A stretch of 64,000 nt of DNA, from positions 62,001 to 126,000 of the forward strand of contig JAQVCT010000005.1 of NCBI GenBank assembly GCA_028689655.1, given 5' to 3'. Positions 44,601 to 52,681 of this stretch are shown piece after piece. Numbering within the stretch: position 1 is the stretch's first letter; each line of letters begins with the position of its first letter. Position numbers and translations under genes: made by a program. The DNA comes from Lachnospiraceae bacterium (GTDB taxonomy: Bacteria; Bacillota; Clostridia; Lachnospirales; Lachnospiraceae). The notes beneath the pieces were generated by a model. It was given only the letters and a program-made list of their open reading frames with translations. It did not search any database and was not told the DNA's origin.

Positions 44601-44804
44601 TGGTTCGATATATACCTTATCGGCGATCTCTTTATCCGTCATGATCGTGGCAGGGTTGGAGTTCACCAGTACCACTTCGATTCCTTCTTCTTTCAGGGAA
44701 CGACATGCCTGTGTGCCAGCATAGTCAAATTCTGCCGCCTGTCCTATTACAATAGGACCGGAGCCAATCACTAATACTTTTTTAATATTGGGATTCTTAG
44801 GCAT
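41607..44804 (-). CDS. carB: Carbamoyl-phosphate synthase large subunit
   Basis: 1065 residues, full length. It has two ATP-grasp halves, each beginning '[34 protein letters not shown]' and '[34 protein letters not shown]'. '[12 protein letters not shown]', '[15 protein letters not shown]', '[13 protein letters not shown]' and a C-terminal MGS-like allosteric domain ('[25 protein letters not shown]') complete it. It forms carbamoyl phosphate for pyrimidine and arginine synthesis. Its start overlaps the carA stop by 8 bases. Confidence 0.98.
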   Translation of the reverse strand: [1065 protein letters not shown]

Positions 44805-45972
44805 TTTTCGTCACCTCCATCATCTTAATAAATCGATCAAATAAATATCCGGAATCCTGTGGTCCGGGACATGCTTCCGGATGGAACTGTACGGTAAAAA
44901 TATTTTTGCCGGTATAGCTTAGTCCCTCGTTGGTGTCATCATTCACATTGATAAATGCCGGTGTGGCAACGGATGCGTCCAGCTTCTCTGTGTCCACCAC
45001 ATAACCGTGATTCTGTGAGGAAATGTAAACTTTGTTAGTTGCCAGATCTTTCACCGGATGATTGCCGCCTCGGTGTCCATATTTCATCTTATAAGTATCA
45101 GCTCCAGTGGCAAGTGCCATCAACTGATGTCCTAAACAAATTGCAAAAATCGGGATCTGGGTATCGTACAATTTTTTGATTTCAGAAATAATGGAAGTAC
45201 ATTCCTTTGGATCTCCAGGTCCATTACTTAACATGATTCCGTCAGGTGCATCCGCAATGATCTCGGCTGCACTGGTGAGGGCTGGATAGATGGTAACATC
45301 ACAACCTCTTTTTGCCAGAGATGCTGCAATATTATCTTTCGCCCCAAGATCCAGCAGGGCAACTTTTTTCCCTTTTCCGTTCAGTTCACGTACCAGGGAA
45401 GGTTTTTTCTCTTTATCTCCCGTATAAACTACGCTACCGGAGATTGGTCCGTTCTCCTCCAGAGAAGCGGAACCTTTTATCTCATATTTATGTGCACAGG
45501 TCACTTTTTCCACTACCTTACCGGTAGTATAGGCTTTTAGTCTTGGAATAATCTCATCTAACTTGTATGACTCATTACAGGTAATGCAGCCATTCATCGT
45601 ACCTTTTTCACGCAAGATCTTAGTCAGCGCTCTGGTGTCGATCCCTGCGATTCCCGGAATATCCTGTTTCTCGAGAAACTCCTGAATCGTGCCATCGCAT
45701 CGGAAATTGCTGGGAATCCTTGATAATTCTCTCACAATAAATCCATCCGGCCAAGCCTTTCGGGATTCCATATCTTCCTTACAAATACCATAATTGCCAA
45801 TTAACGGATAAGTCATACATACCGCTTGTCCTGCATATGATGGATCTGTAAGTACTTCCAGATACCCCGCCATAGACGTGTTAAAAACTATTTCACTAAT
45901 AATTTCTTTTGACGCACCTATGTGAGTTCCCTCAAAAACAGTGCCATCTTCCAATATTAAAAATGCCTTCAT
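44797..45972 (-). CDS. carA: Carbamoyl-phosphate synthase small subunit
   Basis: 391 residues from MKAFLILEDG; an ATG four codons upstream (45984) is also possible. The N-terminal CPSase domain has 'FNTSMAGYLEVLTDPSYAGQAVCMTYPLIGNYG'. The class I glutamine amidotransferase has 'IMLSNGPGDPKEC', the nucleophile in 'IFAICLGHQLMALATGADTYKMKYGHRGGNHPVKD', and 'FTVQFHPEACPGPQDSGYLFDRF'. It supplies ammonia to CarB. No PyrR-type leader was recognised in the 160-bp upstream gap. Confidence 0.97.
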   Translation of the reverse strand: MKAFLILEDGTVFEGTHIGASKEIISEIVFNTSMAGYLEVLTDPSYAGQAVCMTYPLIGNYGICKEDMESRKAWPDGFIVRELSRIPSNFRCDGTIQEFLEKQDIPGIAGIDTRALTKILREKGTMNGCITCNESYKLDEIIPRLKAYTTGKVVEKVTCAHKYEIKGSASLEENGPISGSVVYTGDKEKKPSLVRELNGKGKKVALLDLGAKDNIAASLAKRGCDVTIYPALTSAAEIIADAPDGIMLSNGPGDPKECTSIISEIKKLYDTQIPIFAICLGHQLMALATGADTYKMKYGHRGGNHPVKDLATNKVYISSQNHGYVVDTEKLDASVATPAFINVNDDTNEGLSYTGKNIFTVQFHPEACPGPQDSGYLFDRFIKMMEVTKNA

Positions 45973-46073
45973 TTCGTCACCCATTCATCCTTTCGCATAA
46001 TCGATTAATTATAGCACAATGCAAAATTCCATTCAACAATTCCTACTGAAAAAAAATAACTCTTAAAAATTAC

Positions 46074-46100
46074 TGCAAAAAACACCACATATCCTGTGGT
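46074..46100 (-). terminator. Intrinsic terminator after the 78-residue protein gene
   Basis: AACACCACA and TGTGGTGTT form a 9-bp stem (about 46081-46099) that on the minus strand is followed by TTTTTTGC. It separates the catabolic locus and the small gene from carAB. Confidence 0.8.
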
Positions 46101-46133
46101 GTTCCTGGCTGTTTTATAATATTATTTAGAATT

Positions 46134-46370
46134 TTATTTATTCTCCATGAAGAACTTGGAAATCTTTTGTAAATCTTCATCCTCACTTGCTACAATTTCC
46201 AAATGTAAATCTTCAGATTGGGAAAATATCTGTACCATTGACAGGTACTGGCACAATTTTGACTTCAGATTAAGGCGGTCTCCCTCTCCGGTCAATAACT
46301 CTACTCTGCCTTTGCAGGTATCTACTACTTTAAAAAATTCCGAAATATTACTTATCTTTTCAACTTTCAT
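46134..46370 (-). CDS. Uncharacterised small protein, possibly HPr-like fold
   Basis: 78 residues from the ATG at 46370 (MKVEKISNISEFFKVVDTCKGRVELLTGEG), with AGAGGAG five bases upstream. No signal peptide. The pattern of a short beta strand, 'NLKSKLCQYLSMVQIFSQSEDLHLEIVASEDEDLQKISKFF', is reminiscent of HPr-fold proteins, but the active-site His and regulatory Ser of HPr are absent. It starts 11 bp after the GntR gene stop and ends in a terminator, so it is the last gene of that transcript. Function unknown. Confidence 0.65.
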   Translation of the reverse strand: MKVEKISNISEFFKVVDTCKGRVELLTGEGDRLNLKSKLCQYLSMVQIFSQSEDLHLEIVASEDEDLQKISKFFMENK

Positions 46371-46380
46371 ATGAACTCCT

Positions 46381-47091
46381 CTACAGTGTATAATAGTCAA
46401 TTTCCGCTGAAATACCGGATATTCTTTTCTCCAATGTTCCATGCAGCAATTTTTTCAGTGCCTCCGAATCCCTTTTCTCAAGTGCATCCACATAACGTTG
46501 ATGCTCCATGATCATCTGCTCCACACCTCCAATATGAATTACATTTCTGCCGTAGATCAACTTGAAAAAGGAAAGCGTATCCCAGAGGGATTCTATTACG
46601 GCACAAATGCGGTCCATTCCACTGATGGAGTATATTGCAAAATGAAATTTTCGATTTTGCAGATATAACTTTTTCGCATCCAGTTCCGGTTCACGTATGA
46701 TCTGTATGTATTCCTGGTGAATCTGCTGAATCTCCCGCAGGGTGTCATCTGTAATATTCGTGCATGCCCTCTCTGCCACCAGTGGCTCCAGCTCTCTTCT
46801 CATGAGGTATATCTGCAAGACATCCTCCTGGGTCAATGATACCAGTCTCACTCCTACATAAGGAACTGATTCTGCAAGTCCCATCTTTTCCAAACTGTTC
46901 AAAGCTTCTCGAATAGGCATCCGACTGACACCCAGCTGTCTTGCAATTTCCTCCGTATTCAGTTTTTCACCCATTTTTAATTTGCCATCCATGATCCAGT
47001 CCATCAATGTGCTGAGAATCTGCATGGGGAGTGTATCTCTCTGCAATATTGTTGCCGAATCGCTCTGATTCATTGTCACTCGTTTACTCAT
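46381..47091 (-). CDS. GntR-family regulator, FCD (FadR) subfamily
   Basis: 236 residues. The N-terminal winged HTH is 'LMDWIMDGKLKMGEKLNTEEIARQLGVSRMPIREALNSLEKMGLAESVPYVGVRL'. The C-terminal all-helical FCD domain has 'MRRELEPLVAERAC', 'NRKFHFAIYSISGMDRI' and 'MIMEHQRYVDALEKRDSEALKKLLHGTLEKRI', whose His and Asp residues usually bind a metal and an acid ligand. These regulators commonly respond to sugar acids. It ends the catabolic gene series and is the likely repressor acting at the TTGGATA sites at 51248-51298 and 52610-52641. Confidence 0.9.
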   Translation of the reverse strand: MSKRVTMNQSDSATILQRDTLPMQILSTLMDWIMDGKLKMGEKLNTEEIARQLGVSRMPIREALNSLEKMGLAESVPYVGVRLVSLTQEDVLQIYLMRRELEPLVAERACTNITDDTLREIQQIHQEYIQIIREPELDAKKLYLQNRKFHFAIYSISGMDRICAVIESLWDTLSFFKLIYGRNVIHIGGVEQMIMEHQRYVDALEKRDSEALKKLLHGTLEKRISGISAEIDYYTL

Positions 47092-47118
47092 ACTATCTAC
47101 ACTTTACTTTCTAAATAT

Positions 47119-47724
47119 TTACAAACCAATCTTTTCAGCAAGCTTATTTAAAAATGTAACCTGCGCAGTTTCCTCTACGAGTTCTGCCTCATGCTCTGCC
47201 AATACTGCATCCCTGCCCATGGCGACCACACCATGATCTGCCAATAAAAATGCCTTAATCGCGGGTGTCTTTTCAAACATCTCTTTTACCATGTCCACAT
47301 CCTCCGGACGTACCATGGCCGCATGTACATCCAACGTTGGGTAAGGTGCTGGATTTTTCAGCTGCGAGTGCCATGTTATCAATGGAAGATCTTTCTTTGT
47401 GGAAGAATATCCGATTGCATAGGGTGAATGCACATGTACGACTGCATTTACATCTGGTCTTACCTTATAAATGTATCCATGTAAAAAAGCTTCTCTTGTG
47501 GGTTTTCCGCTTCCTTCGATTAAATTTCCTTCAAAATCAGTAATCAGAAAACTTTCCGGTGTGCAATCTCCCAGAGAGCCGCCACTGGCTTTTACGAGCA
47601 TGGTATCCGTACCGGGAATCCTTGCGCTGACATTTCCGCCACTTCCTGTTTGTATTCCTCTATTATATGCCCTTTTGCTTGCAATCACAAGATTTTCTGC
47701 AATCTTCATTAATTCAGGTGTCAT
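47119..47724 (-). CDS. Class II aldolase/adducin-family protein
   Basis: 201 residues, the size of fuculose/rhamnulose/ribulose-phosphate aldolase-type enzymes. 'ASKRAYNRGIQTGSGGNVSARIPGTDTMLVKASGGSLGDCTPESFLITDFEGNLIEGSGKPTREAFLHGYIY' includes the phosphate-binding TGSGGN and KASG. The catalytic Glu is probably in 'PTREAFLH'. The zinc ligands are in 'VVHVHSPYA' and 'LADHGVVA'. It cleaves or decarboxylates a phosphorylated keto-sugar or keto-acid. In tetronate pathways such proteins are 3-oxo-tetronate-4-phosphate decarboxylases, so either is possible. It lies between the regulator and the UPF0261 gene. Confidence 0.88.
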   Translation of the reverse strand: MTPELMKIAENLVIASKRAYNRGIQTGSGGNVSARIPGTDTMLVKASGGSLGDCTPESFLITDFEGNLIEGSGKPTREAFLHGYIYKVRPDVNAVVHVHSPYAIGYSSTKKDLPLITWHSQLKNPAPYPTLDVHAAMVRPEDVDMVKEMFEKTPAIKAFLLADHGVVAMGRDAVLAEHEAELVEETAQVTFLNKLAEKIGL

Positions 47725-47775
47725 AATCTGATTCTTCTCCTTTTACTATTTTTCTTTCTGTTGCTTTTTATCTTT

Positions 47776-49026
47776 TTAAATATTTATGTCTGCTGGAAGT
47801 TTTCCCTGTTGTTTCATCTCTTCCACGATGTAATATGCTGCCTTTAATCCAAATTCCGGAGTGTCCAGATTGTGTGGAATCACGATAACTTCCACGTTAT
47901 CATTCACATTGCTGATAATAGTACGGATCAGTACATTGTCGATTTCCGGTCCATATAATTCTTCTCCACTCTCCGTATTGTGACGCATTCCTTTGGTAGG
48001 AATCAGAAGCTTTATGGAATAATTCACCTTGCTTAAGCGCTCTGCCAGAATTTTTCCCAATGCCTCTGCCTCTTCTGGAAGGATCTTGATATGTGCAGTG
48101 TTCGCATTATGCAGCATATATTTTCTCTTTTCCATATGATCTGGAAGCTCATTTGTACTGAAATCCACGAAGTCTAATCCACCCAGACTGATTACCAGTG
48201 GCACATTTTTTTCTACAGACTTTACGAGACGAATGTTTGCTTTTTCTCCATAAGAGAATCCGCCTCCAAAATATTCGCTGGTAAGTTCATGTAATGTGAG
48301 ATCCAAAATTCCGTCTACCAGACCGTCTGCTGCCATGTTCTCCATAGTAGCCCCACCTACTCCTGTGGCATGGAAACCGATGACCTCAAGTCCTGCTTTT
48401 TCCAGAGCCTCCACTGCTGCCTCTGCCCCACGATTGGTAACACCCATCAGTGTCACTGCTACAACTGGTTTTTTACCCTTTTCCAATATATTTCCTGCAT
48501 ATTTTACCATCCCAACACAGCAGGCACAGGCATTGGAGATAACTTGTCTGGTAACGATGTTCAGTCCTGTAAAATCACAGATGGCGGGCATGACCGTAAT
48601 GTCCTTATCTCCTACTACAAGTTCAAACTTTCTGGTACCACTGGCAACGGTGGTAGCCATGACTTTGGGAAATCCGATTGGAAGTCTTTGCATGGCATTT
48701 GCAGCCATTACAGTATTCTGCAATCCACCAACAGATATGATTCCATCAATCTTACCTTCTGCATATAATTTTCCCACATATGCTGCCACTGCATCCTTCA
48801 TATAGTCAATTTTCTCTCCCTTTGTCTTTGGTTCCATCTCTGACCAGGGTGTTCCATAATCTTCTGCTACTTCTTCTCTGGAAACATCAAAATTGTAAGA
48901 TACTGATGGACCTGTAGCTGTATTAATGACAAGTCCCCTGAGCTCCTGTGCTTCAATAAAATCCTTGATAAATTTTGCTTCTTTATATTTTGTATCACAG
49001 CTTTCTATAATCGCTATCGTCTTCAT
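47776..49026 (-). CDS. UPF0261 / Tm-1-like ATP-binding-domain protein
   Basis: 416 residues from the ATG at 49026, with AAGGTG seven bases upstream; a GTG three codons earlier is less likely. 'MKTIAIIESCDTKYKEAKFIKDFIEAQELRGLVINTATGPS', 'IDGIISVGGLQNTVMAANAMQRLPIGFPKVMATTVASG', 'VTRQVISNACACCVGM', 'GFHATGVGGATMENMAADGLVDGILDLTLHEL' and 'LLIPTKGMRHNTESGEELYGPEIDN' match UPF0261, the family of the plant Tm-1 resistance protein. The biochemical role in bacteria is not established. It recurs in sugar-acid or aromatic operons. Its place here, between the aldolase and the lactonase-like gene, suggests an enzyme of the same pathway. Confidence 0.88.
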   Translation of the reverse strand: MKTIAIIESCDTKYKEAKFIKDFIEAQELRGLVINTATGPSVSYNFDVSREEVAEDYGTPWSEMEPKTKGEKIDYMKDAVAAYVGKLYAEGKIDGIISVGGLQNTVMAANAMQRLPIGFPKVMATTVASGTRKFELVVGDKDITVMPAICDFTGLNIVTRQVISNACACCVGMVKYAGNILEKGKKPVVAVTLMGVTNRGAEAAVEALEKAGLEVIGFHATGVGGATMENMAADGLVDGILDLTLHELTSEYFGGGFSYGEKANIRLVKSVEKNVPLVISLGGLDFVDFSTNELPDHMEKRKYMLHNANTAHIKILPEEAEALGKILAERLSKVNYSIKLLIPTKGMRHNTESGEELYGPEIDNVLIRTIISNVNDNVEVIVIPHNLDTPEFGLKAAYYIVEEMKQQGKLPADINI

Positions 49027-49121
49027 ACCGTTCACCTTATTTTTCTTTATAAAGTTTGTGAAGATTACCCTGTCAGATAATCTTCACACAATTTTATCAG
49101 TAACTATTCTTCTAATTCGTT

Positions 49122-50126
49122 TTAGCTAAAACTTAAGTATTTTTTTTCTGCTTTCTTTGCTGCTTTTTCAGCATCCTTTGCAATGATTGCCGTCTTATAT
49201 TCATCATATACGAAATCTGTGTCTTTTTTACCAATTACAGGAATCTGATTGCTGTGGCTTCCCTCATATTTTTCAACTGCTGCTGATAACATGATATCAT
49301 GAGCAAGCAATAAATGTTTATGAGGATCAACATTTGCCTCTTTACAACGGCGAATGGTATCACGGAGTGTTTTCCATGCTGCCACAATATCAACATAACG
49401 TCCTGGAGGACAGATATCGTAGTGAAGCTCTTTCTGCATATCTTCCGGTGCATCAATGTTACCCATAACAAATACCGAATCACCTACACAGAAATATGGA
49501 CCATCTTCTGTCTCTACCACGATTGTCATATGACCTGGGCAGTGTCCAAAGGATTCGTATACGCTGACACCTGGTGCGATCTCAGCCTCTCCTTTTACAG
49601 TTTCAAAGCGTTCAAATACACCTTTCTGATCGTATGGTGCGATAAATTCATTTCCACAGGTCACATCGCCATCCTTTGCAATAATAGGTCTGCAGTAGGA
49701 TTTGTAGTGAAGGGGTACTGGATTATGTGCATAATCCCATTCTACTTCGTTACAGATAAAACGCGCCTTGGTAAATTTTTCAAGGTAGAAAATGTGATCC
49801 CAGTGCAAATGTGTAAATAGTACAATATCAACGTCAGATGGTTTGTAACCTACCTGGGCAAGACGGGATTCTATATCATCTACACCTGGTCTCTGGAGAG
49901 ATGGACCATGATGATACTTATCTGCATGCTCTGTCCATGACATTCCTGTGTCTACCAGAATCAGTTGATCTCCACCTTCGATTAAGAATGTAAAATCCGG
50001 TAACTGATCTGATTCGTTATTGATTCCCATTTTCTCCACATATTTTTTACAGGAAAAATGGTACCAGTACTCTAATGGCTTTGTTGGGATGTATCCTGAG
50101 TTAAGTGGTCTGATTGTTAATGACAT
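49122..50126 (-). CDS. Metallo-beta-lactamase-fold hydrolase (lactonase-like)
   Basis: 334 residues. The zinc motif is in 'DIVLFTHLHWDHIFYLEKF' (HLHWDH). 'YESFGHCPGHMTIVVETEDGPYFCVGDS' gives the third His and bridging Asp, and 'HKHLLLAHDIML' the last His. 'FLIEGGDQLILVDTGMSW' opens the fold. The arrangement resembles AHL/gamma-lactone lactonases (AiiA/AttM) more than beta-lactamases, so opening of a sugar-acid lactone is a reasonable inference. The Lys/Ala-rich C-terminus (AKDAEKAAKKAEKKYL) is unusual. It is in the same run as kdgT (86 bp upstream) and the UPF0261 gene (95 bp downstream). Confidence 0.87.
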   Translation of the reverse strand: MSLTIRPLNSGYIPTKPLEYWYHFSCKKYVEKMGINNESDQLPDFTFLIEGGDQLILVDTGMSWTEHADKYHHGPSLQRPGVDDIESRLAQVGYKPSDVDIVLFTHLHWDHIFYLEKFTKARFICNEVEWDYAHNPVPLHYKSYCRPIIAKDGDVTCGNEFIAPYDQKGVFERFETVKGEAEIAPGVSVYESFGHCPGHMTIVVETEDGPYFCVGDSVFVMGNIDAPEDMQKELHYDICPPGRYVDIVAAWKTLRDTIRRCKEANVDPHKHLLLAHDIMLSAAVEKYEGSHSNQIPVIGKKDTDFVYDEYKTAIIAKDAEKAAKKAEKKYLSFS

Positions 50127-50212
50127 AATAATGTCCTCTCTTTCTTCATATTAATATATGTTTTTATGTTTCATTGCTTATCGCTCTTTATAAATCTTTT
50201 ATTGGGACTCTT

Positions 50213-51217
50213 TTATTTTGACTCTTTCGCTGCTTCTTTCTGAGCTTCCTCTGAATAGATTCCTGATTTTTTCTTACGCATCTGTTTATCACAGAAGGAA
50301 GTAATGATAGGCGCTGTAAATGCTGTGATAATAGCTGCTACAGCTACCTGCGCTGTTGCTACGCCTGCATATGGTGCCAGAGAAGGATCTACTTCTGCTA
50401 CAGATACCGGTACACTCGTTGCATTTGCTGCTGTTGTACCGATTGCTGCTCCCATTGCATTTCGTTTATTCTTCGGCAATAAAAGCTGATAGACGAAAAA
50501 GTATAAAAACGCTGTCAGTGCTGATATCATTGCTAAAAGAATTCCTGCCATACCACCCTGTGCAAGACTTAAAAGACTCATGCCTGCACCGATTGGAATC
50601 ATCATGAAAAATGTAATGATCGGCATTGCATCTGCTGCTACTTTACGGAACGTCTCATCCAGATTTCCCCAGATAATTCCAATAATCAGAGGAATCAGTG
50701 TTGCAACAAAAGAATTAAATGGTATAGATGCCATTCCCGCAGTTCCCATGGCGATCATTGTGAAAAACGGACCATCATTTAAAGATAATATGGAAATTGC
50801 TCCCGCGTCTGTCTCATCCCCGTACTGCTGTGCAAGACCCAGATACAAGCCTCCGGCAGAATTGGTCAATGCTGCGATAATTGCCATGGGTGTAATACCT
50901 GCAAATCCTGCTGCCCCGCACACTTTCGATACGATTAGTCCAAAAGCAACACCAAATATAAATTTCATTGCTGTTAATACAGCTCCTTTGTAAAGAGGCA
51001 TCCCGATTTTTTTCACATTAATGGATGCTCCGTTGAGCAGAAGAAACATTCCCAGCAGACATGCGGTGCCTGTTTTAAACATCCCTGTGGTAAAACCACC
51101 AATTTCCAGCACGCCCGGAATAAATGTGTTCCCCAGAACACCTATGAGCATTGGGACAATGATCAATCCCCCTGGGACTTTCTGCATGAGTTTAAAAAAA
51201 CTTTTTTTCTCTTTCAT
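50213..51217 (-). CDS. 2-keto-3-deoxygluconate permease family transporter (KdgT)
   Basis: 334 residues with about ten membrane helices. 'MQKVPGGLIIVPMLIGVLGNTFIPGVLEIGGFTTGMFKTGTACLLGMFLLLNGASI', 'ITPMAIIAALTNSAGGLYLGLAQQYGDETDAGAISILSLNDGPFFTMIAMG', 'LIPLIIGIIWGNLD' and 'AAIGTTAANATSVPVSVAEVDPSLAPY' are the KdgT signatures. It imports a sugar-acid-type anion by proton symport. It is the first gene after the promoter/operator at 51248-51308. No KDG kinase or KDPG aldolase accompanies it, so the substrate may differ from KDG. Confidence 0.92.
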   Translation of the reverse strand: MKEKKSFFKLMQKVPGGLIIVPMLIGVLGNTFIPGVLEIGGFTTGMFKTGTACLLGMFLLLNGASINVKKIGMPLYKGAVLTAMKFIFGVAFGLIVSKVCGAAGFAGITPMAIIAALTNSAGGLYLGLAQQYGDETDAGAISILSLNDGPFFTMIAMGTAGMASIPFNSFVATLIPLIIGIIWGNLDETFRKVAADAMPIITFFMMIPIGAGMSLLSLAQGGMAGILLAMISALTAFLYFFVYQLLLPKNKRNAMGAAIGTTAANATSVPVSVAEVDPSLAPYAGVATAQVAVAAIITAFTAPIITSFCDKQMRKKKSGIYSEEAQKEAAKESK

Positions 51218-51247
51218 TGACTTCCGTCCTCCTTTTGTATAATGGAT

Positions 51248-51308
51248 ATCGTATATTGGATACGATTTACTGTAATTCCATCTTATATTGGATAAGATCT
51301 TTTGTCAA
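51248..51308 (-). promoter_or_regulatory. Promoter and operator of the kdgT transcription unit
   Basis: On the minus strand TTGACA (51308-51303), a 17-bp spacer and TAAGAT (51285-51280) form a near-consensus promoter. Two palindromes with the same ATTGG centre are present: ATCGTAT-ATTGG-ATACGAT (51248-51266) and ATCTTAT-ATTGG-ATAAGAT (51280-51298). They start 32 bp apart, about three helical turns, and the second overlaps the -10 box and spacer. This is a typical repressor layout. Confidence 0.8.
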
Positions 51309-51354
51309 CATGTATAATTTTACAAGTTATTCCGTACATTTTTGTGCATTTTTA

Positions 51355-52134
51355 CTATTTATTATCAAAGGCATACTTGGCTTCACGAATAAGTCTATCA
51401 AATTTGTCCGCATCCCATGCTGCTCTTCCCACAAATAGTCCATCTATAGAAGGCTGTATGATCAACTGCCTGGCATTTTGAGGATTTACACTTCCACCAT
51501 ACAGCACTGGGATCTCTTCCGCCGCTTCACCAAAAATATCGAATAAGGTCTCTTTAATAACCTTATGAATTACCTCTGCATATTCAGCAGATGCCGGAAT
51601 ACCGTTCACCCCAATGGACCATACCGGTTCATATGCCACCCAAAGCTGCGATATCCGGGATGAATCAATACCATGCAAACCCACTTTCAGCTGCGTTCGA
51701 AGAACCTCTGTGGCAATACCATATTCCTTTTCCTCTGCTGTCTCTCCCACACATAGCAATGTTGTAAATCCGTGTTTCAATGCCGCTTTGACTTTTTTGT
51801 TTTCTTCGATATCTTTTTCTCCAAAGACATGTCTTCTCTCAGAATGGCCTACCATTACCAATTGCAGTCCCAGTTCCTCCAGCATACATGGCGAAATCTC
51901 TCCTGTGAACTGACCCTGGTCTTCCCATCCCATATTCTGTGCTCCAAGTCTGACCATCTGTTGATTTACAGACTTTACTGCATCTGGTAGAGATGTGTAC
52001 GACGGAATAATAAACAGTTCTATTTCTTCTCTTGAAAGATCCTTTGTATTGTCACAGAGTTTCTCCAAATATACCTTTGTCTCTTCTATTCCCTTATACA
52101 TCTTCAAATTACTTCCAAAATACAATTTTTTCAT
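51355..52134 (-). CDS. Triosephosphate-isomerase-family sugar-phosphate isomerase
   Basis: 259 residues from the ATG at 52134 with AGGGAG upstream. It has a TIM fold with 'YFGSNLKMYKG' (Asn and Lys of the TIM active site, but GSNLKMY instead of GNWKMN), 'VMVGHSERRHVFGEKD' (His95-type), 'LWVAYEPVWSIGVNG' (Glu165-type and loop 6) and 'VLYGGSVNPQNARQL'. The altered motif and the pairing with an RpiB-like gene resemble the EryH/LerI tetrulose-phosphate isomerases rather than glycolytic TpiA, so a four-carbon substrate is inferred. It follows the RpiB-like gene by 10 bp. Confidence 0.85.
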   Translation of the reverse strand: MKKLYFGSNLKMYKGIEETKVYLEKLCDNTKDLSREEIELFIIPSYTSLPDAVKSVNQQMVRLGAQNMGWEDQGQFTGEISPCMLEELGLQLVMVGHSERRHVFGEKDIEENKKVKAALKHGFTTLLCVGETAEEKEYGIATEVLRTQLKVGLHGIDSSRISQLWVAYEPVWSIGVNGIPASAEYAEVIHKVIKETLFDIFGEAAEEIPVLYGGSVNPQNARQLIIQPSIDGLFVGRAAWDADKFDRLIREAKYAFDNK

Positions 52135-52144
52135 AGTGCTCTCC

Positions 52145-52585
52145 CTATCTTGCATTATCATACTGTACAAATGCATCTACCTTCGGTTGTGATGAACAGC
52201 CCTGTACGAATTCATTTGATAAAAATACATCTGTCATCAGCTCACGTACTTTTTCTCCTGTAGTGAATGCTCCCATACATGCAATATTGGCATCGTTACT
52301 TAATCTGGCTCTCTCAGCAGAATACACATCTGATAAAAGTGCTGCATATGCTCCCTTCACTTTATTAGCAGCAATAGACACACCAATTCCTGTTCCACAT
52401 ACTAAGATTCCACGATCATATTTCCTGGCTGCCACACTCTCAGCCACCTTTATGGCAGTGTTTGCATAGATTGGATCATCACTTCCAAAATCCTCTACTG
52501 TTCCATAACCCTTTTTCTCAATATACTTCATGATCTGTTCTTTTGCGTCCTTTGCATTTGGATCACACCCTATTGCTATTCTCAT
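52145..52585 (-). CDS. RpiB/LacAB-family sugar-phosphate isomerase
   Basis: 146 residues from the ATG at 52585, with AAGGAGG seven bases upstream. 'MRIAIGCDPNAKDAKEQIMKYIEKKGYGTVEDFGSDD' and 'RGILVCGTGIGVSIAANKVKGAYAALLSDVYSAERARLSNDANIACMGAFTTGEKVRELMTDVFLSNEF' carry the family's catalytic Cys (CGTG) and the usual DVYSAERAR. Relatives act on ribose-5-P or on erythrose-4-P/tetrulose-4-P (EryI/DerI). It is the first gene of a two-gene unit with the TIM-like isomerase, and together they could turn a tetrulose phosphate into erythrose 4-phosphate. Confidence 0.87.
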   Translation of the reverse strand: MRIAIGCDPNAKDAKEQIMKYIEKKGYGTVEDFGSDDPIYANTAIKVAESVAARKYDRGILVCGTGIGVSIAANKVKGAYAALLSDVYSAERARLSNDANIACMGAFTTGEKVRELMTDVFLSNEFVQGCSSQPKVDAFVQYDNAR

Positions 52586-52609
52586 TTGGTATTCCTCCTT
52601 TTCTTTTTG

Positions 52610-52681
52610 TTGGATATTATATATTGGATATTGGATACGATTTATATCATATATAATATCTCCTTCTTTTTTCTTTGTCAA
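52610..52681 (-). promoter_or_regulatory. Promoter and operator of the rpiB-like/TIM-like unit
   Basis: On the minus strand TTGACA (52681-52676), an exact 17-bp spacer and TATTAT (52658-52653) form the promoter. Downstream of the expected start point, TTGGATA occurs three times (52610-52616, 52624-52630, 52631-52637). The last is extended as ATTGG-ATACGAT, identical to the half-site at the kdgT promoter. Confidence 0.8.
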
